Origin: Erythrobacter ramosus
Lineage (GTDB): Bacteria > Pseudomonadota > Alphaproteobacteria > Sphingomonadales > Sphingomonadaceae
Direction: 5' to 3'
NCBI RefSeq assembly: GCF_009828055.1
Contig: NZ_WTYB01000001.1
Span: 759,183-823,182, forward strand
Length of the DNA: 64,000 nucleotides
This document shows, piece after piece, positions 1 to 7,883 of the stretch. A model generated the notes under the pieces. The model did no database searches, was not told where the DNA came from, and saw only the letters and a list, made by a program, of their open reading frames with translations. Position numbers and translations under genes: made by a program. Numbering within the stretch: position 1 is the first letter of the stretch; each line of letters starts with the position of its first letter.

Positions 1-1071
1 GCCCGCTACCTGACCGAGCCGCTGTTCAGCCTGATCGCCCGCGCCGGAACGACCGAGGTCTACACCGCCACAGCGCTGTTCATCGCGCTCGCCGCCGGGT
101 GGGCGACGGGGATGGCGGGGCTATCGCTGACGCTGGGCGCGTTCCTCGGCGGGATGGCCGTGGCGGATTCGCGCTATCGGATTCTGGTGCAGACGGAGAT
201 CGACGCGTTTCGCGGGCTGTTCCTGAGCTTCTTCTTCATCTCGGTCGGGCTCAGCATCGATCCGGCCTTACTGGTGGCGGACTGGATGCTGGTGGTGGGC
301 GTGACGCTCGGCATGATCGTGCTCAAATGCGCCTTCAACGTAGTGGCCGCGCTGCTCAACCGCTGGTCGGTGCCGGGGTCGATCCAGCTCGGGTTCCTGC
401 TCGGGCAGGGGAGCGAGTTCACGCTGGTGCTGTTGGCGCTGCCCGCGGTGGCTGGCCTTGCCGAGCCGCGGCTTGTGTCCGCGATGGTCACTGCGATCGC
501 GATCAGCCTAGCGGTTACGCCGCTGGTGTCGAACATCGGGCGCAAGCTGGCCGGACGCCTACGCGCAGGGCCGCCGGACATGAAGCTGGCGGGTGATGAC
601 GCGCCGGTGCTGATCATCGGCATGACGTCGGCGGGTCGTACGCTGGCCGATGCGCTGGCATACAATGAGATTGGCTACCTCGCGCTTGAGGCGGATCATG
701 ATCGCTTCCAGATGGCACTGGCCGATGGCTACCACGTCCACCGCGCCAACCCGGCCGACCCGCGCAGCTGGGACGCGATTGGGATCGACCGGCGGCAAGT
801 GCTGGTGGTTGCGACGGGCGATACCTCAGTCTCGCGTGAGGTCACGCCCTTGGCGCAGCAGCGAATGCCGGGGCTCGCGCGGATCATCGCGGTGCCGGGG
901 CCGGACGAGATCGACGAGATCGCCGCGCTTGGTATGCTGCCGGTCGACATGAGCCTGAGCGGCGGGGGTGAGCGGCTGATCGAACTGGTCTTCGCCGCCT
1001 TGGGCGAACAACGCGCTCTGCCGGTGCCGAGCCTTGCCCATGACGAAGTGCGGCCGCTCAAGGTAGCGTGA
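1..1071 (+). CDS. Kef-type monovalent cation:proton antiporter, C-terminal part (partial)
   Basis: The reading frame is open from base 1, so the gene begins outside the window; 356 residues remain. The first about 190 residues are hydrophobic membrane segments of a CPA2 antiporter, with a typical stretch 'GSEFTLVLLALP'. From about residue 200 a cytoplasmic RCK/TrkA-N-like domain follows, starting 'APVLIIGMTSAGRTLADAL'. In this family the membrane part exchanges K+ (or Na+) for H+ and the RCK domain binds a nucleotide or glutathione conjugate to gate it. The nucleotide loop here reads GMTSAG instead of the usual GxGxxG, so ligand binding may differ. The ion is not deducible. A palindromic repeat element begins about five bases after the stop codon. 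Confidence 0.85.
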   Translation, partial: ARYLTEPLFSLIARAGTTEVYTATALFIALAAGWATGMAGLSLTLGAFLGGMAVADSRYRILVQTEIDAFRGLFLSFFFISVGLSIDPALLVADWMLVVGVTLGMIVLKCAFNVVAALLNRWSVPGSIQLGFLLGQGSEFTLVLLALPAVAGLAEPRLVSAMVTAIAISLAVTPLVSNIGRKLAGRLRAGPPDMKLAGDDAPVLIIGMTSAGRTLADALAYNEIGYLALEADHDRFQMALADGYHVHRANPADPRSWDAIGIDRRQVLVVATGDTSVSREVTPLAQQRMPGLARIIAVPGPDEIDEIAALGMLPVDMSLSGGGERLIELVFAALGEQRALPVPSLAHDEVRPLKVA

Positions 1072-1075
1072 TTTG

Positions 1076-1190
1076 TGTCGCGCACCCGCCTCCGCGGGTG
1101 CGTCCTCGGCGCTGTTTCAAGCCCCGCAGGCTTGCGCGCCTGCGGCTCGGGCGCGTGCCCTCGCGGCCCTTTGGGCCGGTTTGGCGGTGC
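1076..1190. repeat. GC-rich dispersed hairpin repeat, copy A
   Basis: This non-coding stretch downstream of the antiporter contains several short inverted repeats (for example CGCACCCG/CGGGTGCG). By eye its bottom strand matches the element downstream of purH (15388-15524) across many blocks, including 'GTCCTCGGCGCTGTTTC' and 'GGCCCTTTGGGCCGGTTTGG'. It therefore belongs to a dispersed palindromic family, comparable to REP/BIME elements, placed after stop codons. A role as transcription terminator or RNA stabiliser is possible but not shown. Confidence 0.6.
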
Positions 1191-1338
1191 TGGGAGCTAT
1201 CAGTGCGGTTGCAATCGGCGGACACACGGGTCCTTACGGCCGTGTAGGCCGATCATCGCAACGGCGGCAGTGCGGCTGTTCCTTGCGCTTCGTCACGAGG
1301 CGGTCCCGATAACCGCTCTTGGCGAAGCGCAGGGCCGC

Positions 1339-1617
1339 TTACTTGTTCAGCCGCTCGCGGATTTCCTTGCCGGCCTTGAAATAGGGCACGCGCTTGGAAG
1401 GCACGTCCACTGTTTCGCCGGTGCGCGGATTGCGCCCGCTGCGCGCTTCACGCTCTCGCGTAGAAAAGGCGCCAAAGCCGCGCAGTTCGACCCGGCCCCC
1501 CTCGGCCAGCCGTTGCGCGATTTCATCGAAGAAGATGTCAACCACCTGCTCGATTTCGTCCGCGCGAAGCTCTGGATTATCCTTGTGCAATTCCTGCAGC
1601 AATTCGGATCTGATCAT
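1339..1617 (-). CDS. ihfB: Integration host factor subunit beta
   Basis: 92 residues with the full HU/IHF fold: a helical N-terminus (MIRSELLQEL), the GFGAFSTRER strand and the beta-arm signature GRNPRTGETV with the DNA-intercalating proline. The beta subunit pairs with IhfA and bends DNA by about 160-180 degrees, acting in recombination, replication initiation and promoter architecture. The tail VPYFKAGKEIRERLN is typical of IHF-beta rather than HU. The gene stands alone here, without the rpsA neighbour seen in many proteobacteria. About 210 bp separate it from the upstream GntR gene on the same strand, so it probably has its own promoter. Confidence 0.95.
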   Translation of the reverse strand: MIRSELLQELHKDNPELRADEIEQVVDIFFDEIAQRLAEGGRVELRGFGAFSTREREARSGRNPRTGETVDVPSKRVPYFKAGKEIRERLNK

Positions 1618-1829
1618 GGCGATCTCCCGACGCCCATGGACGGTCTCGCCGCCATATCACGCCGTAAATGCGGGTTACCCCGTCGTTTCGTTTACGCGCC
1701 CCCGACCCGTGGGGCGGCCCCCTTTACTCTCAGCGCTGCAGTATATGCAACCCGTCGCTGAAGAGTGTGAACAAACTGTCAGAATTCGGGAAAGTCCGCA
1801 ACCTGCATTAATGTCAGTAAGCTAAAACC

Positions 1830-2183
1830 TTACAAAACGACCGCAAGATCGGCTGGATCAAGTCCGAGGCGTTGCATCCGGCTGCGGATTTCGGGCCATT
1901 CTTCGCGCAGGAACGTCTCGCGTTCGGCGGCGCGCAGCCGCTCGGCCGCGCCGCGCACGACATACATGCCGACGCCGCGCTGAACTTCGACGAGGCCGTC
2001 GTTCTGGAATTGCTGATAGGCCTTGGCCACAGTGAGCGGGTTCGCCCCCTGCTCAGCCGCCAACGCCCGCACTGAAGGCAGCATCGCGCCTTCCGGATAG
2101 GCGCCGTCAATGATGGCCGCGGCGATTTGATCGCGCAGCTTGAGGTAGACAGGCCGGTTGGAGCTTGGGCGGTTGGGGTTCAT
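1830..2183 (-). CDS. GntR-family transcriptional regulator, YtrA-like short form
   Basis: About 117 residues. An N-terminal winged helix (VYLKLRDQIAAAIIDGAYPEGAMLPSV in two parts, then GANPLTVAKAYQQFQNDGLV) matches the GntR DNA-binding domain. The remaining roughly 40 residues are a short helical tail, as in the YtrA subgroup, which often represses neighbouring transporter operons. I chose the ATG at 2183 because AAGGGA lies about 10 bases upstream; an in-frame ATG at 2219 would add 12 residues but has no ribosome-binding site. It is divergent from the POT transporter, and the two share a 316-bp intergenic region with large palindromes, so it may control that gene. This control is an inference. 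Confidence 0.85.
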   Translation of the reverse strand: MNPNRPSSNRPVYLKLRDQIAAAIIDGAYPEGAMLPSVRALAAEQGANPLTVAKAYQQFQNDGLVEVQRGVGMYVVRGAAERLRAAERETFLREEWPEIRSRMQRLGLDPADLAVVL

Positions 2184-2265
2184 GGCAGCGGTGTCCCTTG
2201 CGAGGTGCATCAGTGCCATAATACAGCCATGCGGTCAATTTGATTCAGGGCCACCTATTGGTGGC

Positions 2266-2369
2266 GCAGACCCCCCGCCCCGCCCCGCCCCGCCCCACCT
2301 CCCCACCCGACCACCATAGCCTAACGGTATAATTGGTGGCCGGGTGGGGAGGCGGGGCGGGGGGTCTGC
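2266..2369. repeat. Long imperfect inverted repeat between the GntR gene and the POT transporter
   Basis: The left arm (2266-2315) and right arm (2334-2369) are inverted copies of GCAGACCCCCCGCCCC...CCCCACCCGACCACCA with one mismatch. The left arm carries an extra 14 bases made of CCCCG units. The 18-base loop is AT-richer (TAGCCTAACGGTATAATT). This occupies most of the 2184-2499 gene-free stretch. Extruded or transcribed, it would give a very stable hairpin between two divergent genes. It may be a mobile palindromic element or a regulatory block; nothing in the sequence decides this. Confidence 0.7.
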
Positions 2370-2370
2370 A

Positions 2371-2386
2371 TCGTGCGACCGCACGA
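2371..2386. promoter_or_regulatory. Perfect 16-bp palindrome, candidate operator of the POT gene
   Basis: TCGTGCGACCGCACGA has 7-bp arms around two central bases and lies about 115 bp before the POT start codon, directly after the long inverted repeat. Its size suits a dimeric regulator such as the adjacent GntR protein. Binding is inferred from position only. Confidence 0.35.
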
Positions 2387-2499
2387 TTACCAACAAGCGC
2401 GCAACAAAAGCTTCACATGACCGATTGAGGCGCTAGGTTGCGCCCCCATTGTGGCGGTGTGGTGAGGCATCGCTTAACCATTCGATGGGGATCGAATTC

Positions 2500-4110
2500 A
2501 TGAAAGATATGTCGCTGTGGGCGGAGGCCGATTGGATTGCGGCCATCGCCGTGGTTGTGCTGATCGTGTTTCTTGCGATTGGCAGCAAGATCGCGGTGCA
2601 GAAGGAGCCTGAGTTCGCCGGGCACCCCAAGGGCCTCTACATGCTGTTCTTCGCCGAGATGTGGGAGCGCTTCTCCTACTACGGCATGCGTGCGATCCTG
2701 GTGTTCTATCTGGCCCAGCATTGGGACTTCACCGAGGGCAAGTCGAACCTGATCCTCGGCGCATATGCCAGCCTCGTCTATATCACTCCGGTGCTGGGCG
2801 GCTGGCTGGCTGACCGCTATCTCGGCCAGCGCAAGGCGGTCCTGTTTGGCGGCTTGCTGCTGGCGGTGGGCCACTCGCTGATGGCGGTGGAAGGCACTGG
2901 CGGGCAGGACGATCCCACGATCAACATATTCTGGGCGGCACTGGCCTTCATCATCGTCGGCTCGGGCTTCCTGAAGGCCAACATCTCGGTGATGGTCGGC
3001 CAGCTGTACCCGATGACCGATATCCGCCGCGACGGCGCCTATACGATCTTCTATATGGGCATCAACGTCGGCGCGGCGATCGGGACGATCCTGGTTGCCT
3101 ATCTCGGCCAGACGGTTGGCTGGGGCTTTGGCTTCGGTCTTGCCGGGATCGGGATGCTGCTGGGCCTCGTTGTCTTCGTCCTCGGCAAGTCAACGCTGGG
3201 CGGCGCGGGCGAGGCTCCCCGGCCACTCGCCAAGGGGAAGGAATACAGCCTCTATGGTATCGGCGTCGCTGCGGTCGCCGTGATCTGGGCGCTGGTGCAG
3301 TATCAGGACGTGATCCAGACGCTGCTGATCATCTCGGGCGTGTCGCTGCTCGGCTATGTGCTGTTCGAAAGCTTCAAGCTCGAAAAAGAACCGCGTGAGC
3401 GGATGTTCGCGATCCTGTTCCTGATCAGCCTCAACCCGCTGTTCTGGGGCCTGTTTGAACAGGCGGGCGGGTCAATGAACCAGTTCACCGACAAGTTCGT
3501 CGATCGCAGCGGGGTGCCTGCGGGGATCTTCCAGTCGATCAACCCGATTTACATCATCCTGCTCGCCCCGCTGTTTGCCGGGCTGTGGCAGTGGTTGGGG
3601 CGCAAGGGCAAAGAACCTTCAGCTCCCGCCAAGTTCGGGCTGGCGCTGGCGCAGATGGGCCTTGCCAATCTGGTGCTGGTGTGGGGGGCGGAAGCCTATG
3701 GCATCGCCGCGATGACCCCGGTCCTTCTGGTCTTCGCCTATTACTTCTTCGCCACCACGGCCGAACTGTGCCTTTCGCCTGTCGGCTTGTCGGCCATGAA
3801 CCGGCTCGCGCCCAAGCACCTCGCCAGCCTCATCATGGGCGCGTGGTTCTATATGACAGCGGTCGGCAACTTCGTCGCCGGCAAGATCGGAGAAGCGACC
3901 GGCGGGCATGACGGCGTGATGTCCAAGCAGGGCCTGCTCGACATTTACGAAGTGTTCGGCTGGATCGCAATCGGTGCGGCTGTGGCCGTGCTGCTGGTCA
4001 GCCCGATCGTGAAAAGGTGGATGCACCTCGACACGCTGGCGGACGACAAGCCTGCCCCCACGCTTGAAGGCGCGGACGAGGCCTACCCCGCCGCCCGCCC
4101 GGCCGAGTAA
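2500..4110 (+). CDS. POT/PTR-family proton-coupled oligopeptide transporter
   Basis: 536 residues and multiple membrane segments, with the diagnostic POT motif ExxERFxYYG (EMWERFSYYGMRAIL) in the first helix of the domain and the PTR2 signature around FYMGINVGAAIGTILV. The family imports di- and tripeptides with protons across the inner membrane. The start at 2500 is supported by GGGGA eight bases upstream; the frame stays open to 2449, but the extra residues are not hydrophobic or conserved in character. Peptide uptake fits the downstream exported hydrolases, though a 90-bp gap with a strong hairpin separates them. The transporter is divergent from the GntR gene. Confidence 0.93.
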   Translation: MKDMSLWAEADWIAAIAVVVLIVFLAIGSKIAVQKEPEFAGHPKGLYMLFFAEMWERFSYYGMRAILVFYLAQHWDFTEGKSNLILGAYASLVYITPVLGGWLADRYLGQRKAVLFGGLLLAVGHSLMAVEGTGGQDDPTINIFWAALAFIIVGSGFLKANISVMVGQLYPMTDIRRDGAYTIFYMGINVGAAIGTILVAYLGQTVGWGFGFGLAGIGMLLGLVVFVLGKSTLGGAGEAPRPLAKGKEYSLYGIGVAAVAVIWALVQYQDVIQTLLIISGVSLLGYVLFESFKLEKEPRERMFAILFLISLNPLFWGLFEQAGGSMNQFTDKFVDRSGVPAGIFQSINPIYIILLAPLFAGLWQWLGRKGKEPSAPAKFGLALAQMGLANLVLVWGAEAYGIAAMTPVLLVFAYYFFATTAELCLSPVGLSAMNRLAPKHLASLIMGAWFYMTAVGNFVAGKIGEATGGHDGVMSKQGLLDIYEVFGWIAIGAAVAVLLVSPIVKRWMHLDTLADDKPAPTLEGADEAYPAARPAE

Positions 4111-4153
4111 CCTTGGCCTGACACATTAATCGTTAGGTCGCATAGACAACCTG

Positions 4154-4189
4154 CCCGTTTCCCGTCACACAATGTGACTGGGAAACGGG
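4154..4189 (+). terminator. Strong hairpin just before the amidohydrolase ribosome-binding site
   Basis: CCCGTTTCCC-GTCACA pairs with TGTGAC-T-GGGAAACGGG across a three-base loop, giving 16 base pairs with one bulged T. It is followed by AAAGGTTTT, where AAAGG (4190-4194) is the ribosome-binding site of the gene starting at 4201. It could terminate the POT transcript or act as an attenuator of the amidohydrolase operon. The short T run makes a classical terminator only moderately convincing. Confidence 0.55.
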
Positions 4190-4200
4190 AAAGGTTTTCG

Positions 4201-5625
4201 ATGCTTTCACACTTCAAATTGCGAGCGCGCATGGGCGCGCTGGCCACTTTGGTAAGCGCGTTGGCGCTGTCTGCCTGCGCGACCACCGGCGGCAGCGGCG
4301 AAGCCGCCAGCGCCTCGGACAAGGCCAAGGACGATGCCTTTGCCGCCACCCCGGCAGGCGATCCGGTGTTCGCTTCGACCTACAAACCCTACCCCAACAT
4401 CGCTACCGCGATCCGCGGCGCGACGATCTATGATGGCAAGGGCGGCAAGATCGAGAACGGCGTGGTGTTCATGTCCGGCGGTAAGATCACTGCGGTTGGC
4501 GGCCCCGCCACCCCGATCCCGGCCGACATCGCGGTGTTCGACGGCACCGGCAAGTTCGTCACTCCCGGCATCATCGACATCCACTCGCACCTCGGCGACT
4601 ATCCCTCGCCCGGCGTCGAAGCCCATTCCGATGGTAACGAAGCCACCGCGCCGACCACGCCCGAAGTCTGGGCCGAACACTCCGTCTGGCCGCAGGACCC
4701 GGGCTTTAGCCGCGCGCTGGCGAATGGCGGGATCACGGCGCTCCAGATCCTCCCCGGCTCAGCCAACCTGATGGGCGGGCGTTCGGTGACGCTCAAGAAC
4801 GTTCCCGCGCGCACCATGCAGGGAATGAAGTTCCCCGGCGCGCCCTATTCAATGAAGATGGCCTGCGGGGAAAACCCCAAGCGCGTCTATGGCAGCCGTG
4901 GACGGATGCCCTCGACCCGGATGGGCAACCTTGCGGTCAACCGCGAAACCTGGCTCGGCGCGATCGATTACGCCAACGACCCGAAAGCCAAGCGCGATCT
5001 CGGCAAGGAGACGCTGGTAGGCGTTCTCAAGGGCGAAATCCTGATCCAGAACCACTGTTACCGCGCCGATGAAATGGCGCTGGTGCTCGATATGGCAAAG
5101 GAGATGGGCTACAAAGTTGCGGCCTTCCATCACGCGGTCGAAGCTTACAAGATCGGCGATCTGCTGCGCGAAAATGACGTGTGCAGCGCGATCTGGGCCG
5201 ACTGGTACGGCTTCAAGATGGAAAGCTACGACGGCATTCTGGAAAACGCGGCGTTCCTGCAACGTGAAGGCGCCTGCGTGGTGATCCACTCGGATGACCA
5301 GAACGATATCCAGCGCCTCAATCAGGAAGCCGCCAAGGCGCAGGCCGCCGGTGCGCGGGTCGGGATCGACATCCCCGATGCGACTGTGATCCAATGGCTC
5401 ACCTACAACGCGGCCAAGGCGATGGGGATTGCGGACATGACCGGCAGTCTCGAGACCGGCAAGATGGCCGATGTGGTGCTGTGGAATGGCGATCCGCTGA
5501 GCGTCTATTCGCGGCCAGAGAAGGTCTGGATCGATGGTGCGCTGATGTTCGATGCGATGAACCCCAAGACACGGCCCGTCAGCGATTTCGAGCTTGGCCA
5601 GCCCGGTGAAGGAGATGTGAAGTGA
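4201..5625 (+). CDS. Exported amidohydrolase, imidazolonepropionase-like, lipoprotein
   Basis: 474 residues. A signal peptide ends in a lipobox LSAC with Cys26, so the enzyme is probably lipid-anchored in the periplasm or outer membrane. The amidohydrolase barrel carries the metal motif HSH (H128, H130) in PGIIDIHSHLGD, later histidines in QNHCY and AFHHAVE, and an aspartate in IHSDDQND. The family hydrolyses C-N bonds in cyclic amides, amidines or dipeptides (prolidase-like members occur); the substrate cannot be read from sequence. AAAGG upstream fixes the start at 4201. It overlaps the next gene by four bases, so the two are translationally coupled. Confidence 0.88.
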   Translation: MLSHFKLRARMGALATLVSALALSACATTGGSGEAASASDKAKDDAFAATPAGDPVFASTYKPYPNIATAIRGATIYDGKGGKIENGVVFMSGGKITAVGGPATPIPADIAVFDGTGKFVTPGIIDIHSHLGDYPSPGVEAHSDGNEATAPTTPEVWAEHSVWPQDPGFSRALANGGITALQILPGSANLMGGRSVTLKNVPARTMQGMKFPGAPYSMKMACGENPKRVYGSRGRMPSTRMGNLAVNRETWLGAIDYANDPKAKRDLGKETLVGVLKGEILIQNHCYRADEMALVLDMAKEMGYKVAAFHHAVEAYKIGDLLRENDVCSAIWADWYGFKMESYDGILENAAFLQREGACVVIHSDDQNDIQRLNQEAAKAQAAGARVGIDIPDATVIQWLTYNAAKAMGIADMTGSLETGKMADVVLWNGDPLSVYSRPEKVWIDGALMFDAMNPKTRPVSDFELGQPGEGDVK

Positions 5626-6938
5626 AGCGGCTCCTCATCACAGCGGCCAGCGTTCTGGCCCTCACCGCATCGCCTGCCTTCGCGCAGGACATGGTCGTCA
5701 CGAACGCCAAACTGGTGATCGGTGACGGCGGTGCCCCGATCGAAGGCGGCGTCGTGATCGTGGACGATGGCAAAGTGGTGTTCGCGGGGGTGCCCACCCC
5801 CGGCCAGACTTTCTCGACCGACGTGTTGATTGACGCGGGCGGAGCGTGGGTCACCCCCGGCCTGTTCGCCACAGTGACAACACTCGGCCTGGCCGACGTG
5901 TCGGCGGTTGATGAAAGCAACGACATCACCGCGCGCGAAACGCCGTTCAGCGCGGCGCTGGATGCGGCGACTGCGATCAATCCCACCTCGCAGCACATCC
6001 TCGTCCACAAGGCCGCCGGGATCACCCGCGCGGCAACGTCGATGATGCCGTCCGGTTCGATCTTTGCGGGACAAGGCGCGATCATCGACCTTGATGGCGA
6101 TGCAAAGCCGGTGATGCAGGCGCGCGCCTTCCAGATGATCAATCTGGGCGAGGGCGGTGCGGACCGCGCGGGCGGCAGCCGCGCCGCAGCCCATGCGCTG
6201 CTGCGTTCGGCGCTGCGTGAGGCGCAGGCGCTGGTCGGCAAGTCCGGCATCCCCGAGACAACCGAAATCGGCAAGGATGACGAGGTGTTCCTCAGCCGCT
6301 TCGATGCCGAGGCGCTGGTGCCGGTGGTGACGGGCAAGCAGAAGCTTTACGTCGCCGTCGAACGGATGGCCGATATCCGCGCCGTGCTGGCGCTGAAGGC
6401 GGAATATCCCAAGCTTGATCTGGTGCTGGTCGGCGTGACCGAAGGCTGGCTGGTGGCAAACGAAATCGCTGCCGCCGGGGTTCCGGTGATTGCCAACGGG
6501 TTGAACGATCTGCCCGAGACCTTCGAGCAACTGGGTGCGACCCAGTCCAATGCCGGGCGGATGGCGAAAGCGGGCGTGACAGTCGCGATCAATGCTGAAA
6601 GCCTCCAGAACCCGCGCCGGTTGCAGCAGGTGGCGGGTAACCTCGTCGCGTTGACCCGGATCCCTGGGGCGAGCGGGATGGATTGGGGCAAGGCGTTTGC
6701 CGCAATCAGCTCCGTCCCCGCCGAAATCAGCGGCATGGGCGGCAAGGCGGGCGTGCTCAAACCCGGCGCGCTGGGCGATGTGGTGATGTGGTCCGGCGAT
6801 CCGCTCGAAGTCGGCTCGGTGCCGACCAAGGTGTTCATCGCCGGGGTCGAGCAGGACCTCAGCAACCATCAGACCCGGCTGCGCGACCGCTATATCGACC
6901 TCGATGAAAGCGACCGGCCCAAGGCCTACGACTGGTAA
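5622..6938 (+). CDS. Exported amidohydrolase-like protein lacking the metal-binding motif
   Basis: 438 residues with a GTG start overlapping the preceding stop (GTGA). The signal peptide ends ALTASPAFA. The protein keeps the amidohydrolase N-terminal beta-sandwich (TNAKLVIGDGGAPIEGGVV) and the C-terminal closing segment (LKPGALGDVVMWSGDPLEV). Where active members have PGLIDxHxH it reads PGLFATVTTLGLADV, so both metal-ligand histidines are missing. It is probably a non-catalytic or altered partner of the enzyme before it. Pairing of an active and a degenerate copy with overlapping reading frames suggests a heteromeric complex; this is inference. Confidence 0.82.
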   Translation: MKRLLITAASVLALTASPAFAQDMVVTNAKLVIGDGGAPIEGGVVIVDDGKVVFAGVPTPGQTFSTDVLIDAGGAWVTPGLFATVTTLGLADVSAVDESNDITARETPFSAALDAATAINPTSQHILVHKAAGITRAATSMMPSGSIFAGQGAIIDLDGDAKPVMQARAFQMINLGEGGADRAGGSRAAAHALLRSALREAQALVGKSGIPETTEIGKDDEVFLSRFDAEALVPVVTGKQKLYVAVERMADIRAVLALKAEYPKLDLVLVGVTEGWLVANEIAAAGVPVIANGLNDLPETFEQLGATQSNAGRMAKAGVTVAINAESLQNPRRLQQVAGNLVALTRIPGASGMDWGKAFAAISSVPAEISGMGGKAGVLKPGALGDVVMWSGDPLEVGSVPTKVFIAGVEQDLSNHQTRLRDRYIDLDESDRPKAYDW

Positions 6939-7456
6939 TGGCGTTGATGTCCAAACAGACGGCCGCCGCCTTGGCGGCCTCGCTCCTGCTCGCCCTGCAA
7001 CCTGTGCACGCGCAGGAGGGGGCGGGCGAGGCCGTCGCCGATCCTAGGGCGCAAGACTCTGCGTGGCATTCTGCGCAGCAGATCTATCTGCTGGGTCTCA
7101 CGCCCGAAGATGGCTGGCATTTTGTCGATGGCGGGGTGCGCTGGCGCTGGGTCAAGTACCTCGCGTCAGACCGCAAGCCGACCGTCGCTGACCGGATCAC
7201 CGTCCATTACGAGGGGCGGTTGCTCGACGGGACCCTGTTCGACAGTTCCTATGCCCGCGGGGACCCAGCAACCTTCCCGCTGGGCCGGCTGGTCAAGGGT
7301 TGGCAGCTTGCGGTGCCGCAGATGGGCGTGGGCGAGGTGATCGAAATCGCGATTCCCGCAGACCTCGCATATGGCCCCGTCGGGCGGGGGCCGATTCCAG
7401 GCAATGCGACTTTGGTGTTCAAGGTCGAGCTGATCGCGATCGCAGGCCAGACCTAG
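6938..7456 (+). CDS. Exported FKBP-type peptidyl-prolyl cis-trans isomerase
   Basis: 172 residues. A signal peptide (SLLLALQPVHA) is followed by a spacer and a C-terminal FKBP domain with VHYEGRLLDGTLFDSSY, LVKGWQLAVPQMGVGE and IPADLAYGP. These are the hallmark segments of the FKBP active site, which speeds proline isomerisation during periplasmic folding. The start codon overlaps the stop of the previous gene (TAATG), making it the third gene of the amidohydrolase operon. It may help fold the two exported amidohydrolases. Confidence 0.92.
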   Translation: MALMSKQTAAALAASLLLALQPVHAQEGAGEAVADPRAQDSAWHSAQQIYLLGLTPEDGWHFVDGGVRWRWVKYLASDRKPTVADRITVHYEGRLLDGTLFDSSYARGDPATFPLGRLVKGWQLAVPQMGVGEVIEIAIPADLAYGPVGRGPIPGNATLVFKVELIAIAGQT

Positions 7457-7806
7457 CCGGCGCGCGGGGGCCATTGCGGCACCGGCTCGCCTTGTGCGAA
7501 CAGGTGCGCGGCGCTCCATCCAGCCATCTGTTCTAACATCGGCGCCAACGCGTGCCCCTTGTCCGTCAGGATATAGCGCGCGCGCTTGCCGTCGGGCGGG
7601 TCGCGCAGCATCAGCCCAGCCTCTTGCAGGATCGCCAGCCGCGAGGTCAGGGCGGCGCGGTTGATGCCGAGGCGATCCACGAACTCCTCGAACCGCTCCG
7701 CCCCAAGGAACGCATCGCGCAGGATCAACAGCACCCAGCGGTCGCCGAGCAGGCGGGCGGCGCGGCCGATCGGGCAGGGCGCGCGTGAGGGGGTGTAGGT
7801 TTTCAT
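7453..7806 (-). CDS. HxlR-family transcriptional regulator
   Basis: 117 residues with the HxlR core: CPIGRAARLLGDRWVLLILRD, the helix-turn-helix INRAALTSRLAILQEAGL and the wing DPPDGKRARYILTDKG. The conserved N-terminal Cys before PIG is present; in some relatives it senses electrophiles or redox state. I chose the ATG at 7806; the frame is open to 7848 but neither start has a clear ribosome-binding site. The gene is divergent from a thioesterase gene, and a perfect palindrome (7808-7822) abuts its start codon, so it likely represses itself and perhaps the thioesterase. Its end overlaps the FKBP gene end by four bases. Confidence 0.88.
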   Translation of the reverse strand: MKTYTPSRAPCPIGRAARLLGDRWVLLILRDAFLGAERFEEFVDRLGINRAALTSRLAILQEAGLMLRDPPDGKRARYILTDKGHALAPMLEQMAGWSAAHLFAQGEPVPQWPPRAG

Positions 7807-7807
7807 C

Positions 7808-7822
7808 GTCTGATTATCAGAC
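7808..7822. promoter_or_regulatory. Perfect palindrome, candidate HxlR operator
   Basis: GTCTGATTATCAGAC is a perfect 7-1-7 palindrome directly in front of the HxlR start codon. A weaker related repeat, TCTG-N5-CAGA, lies at 7853-7865 nearer the thioesterase gene. Size and position fit a winged-helix dimer site controlling both divergent genes. Binding is inferred. Confidence 0.55.
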
Positions 7823-7883
7823 TTGCGCGCGGACAAGGCAAGCGGCATAACATCTGCATAACAGACTTAAAGGAAGCCCGCCC

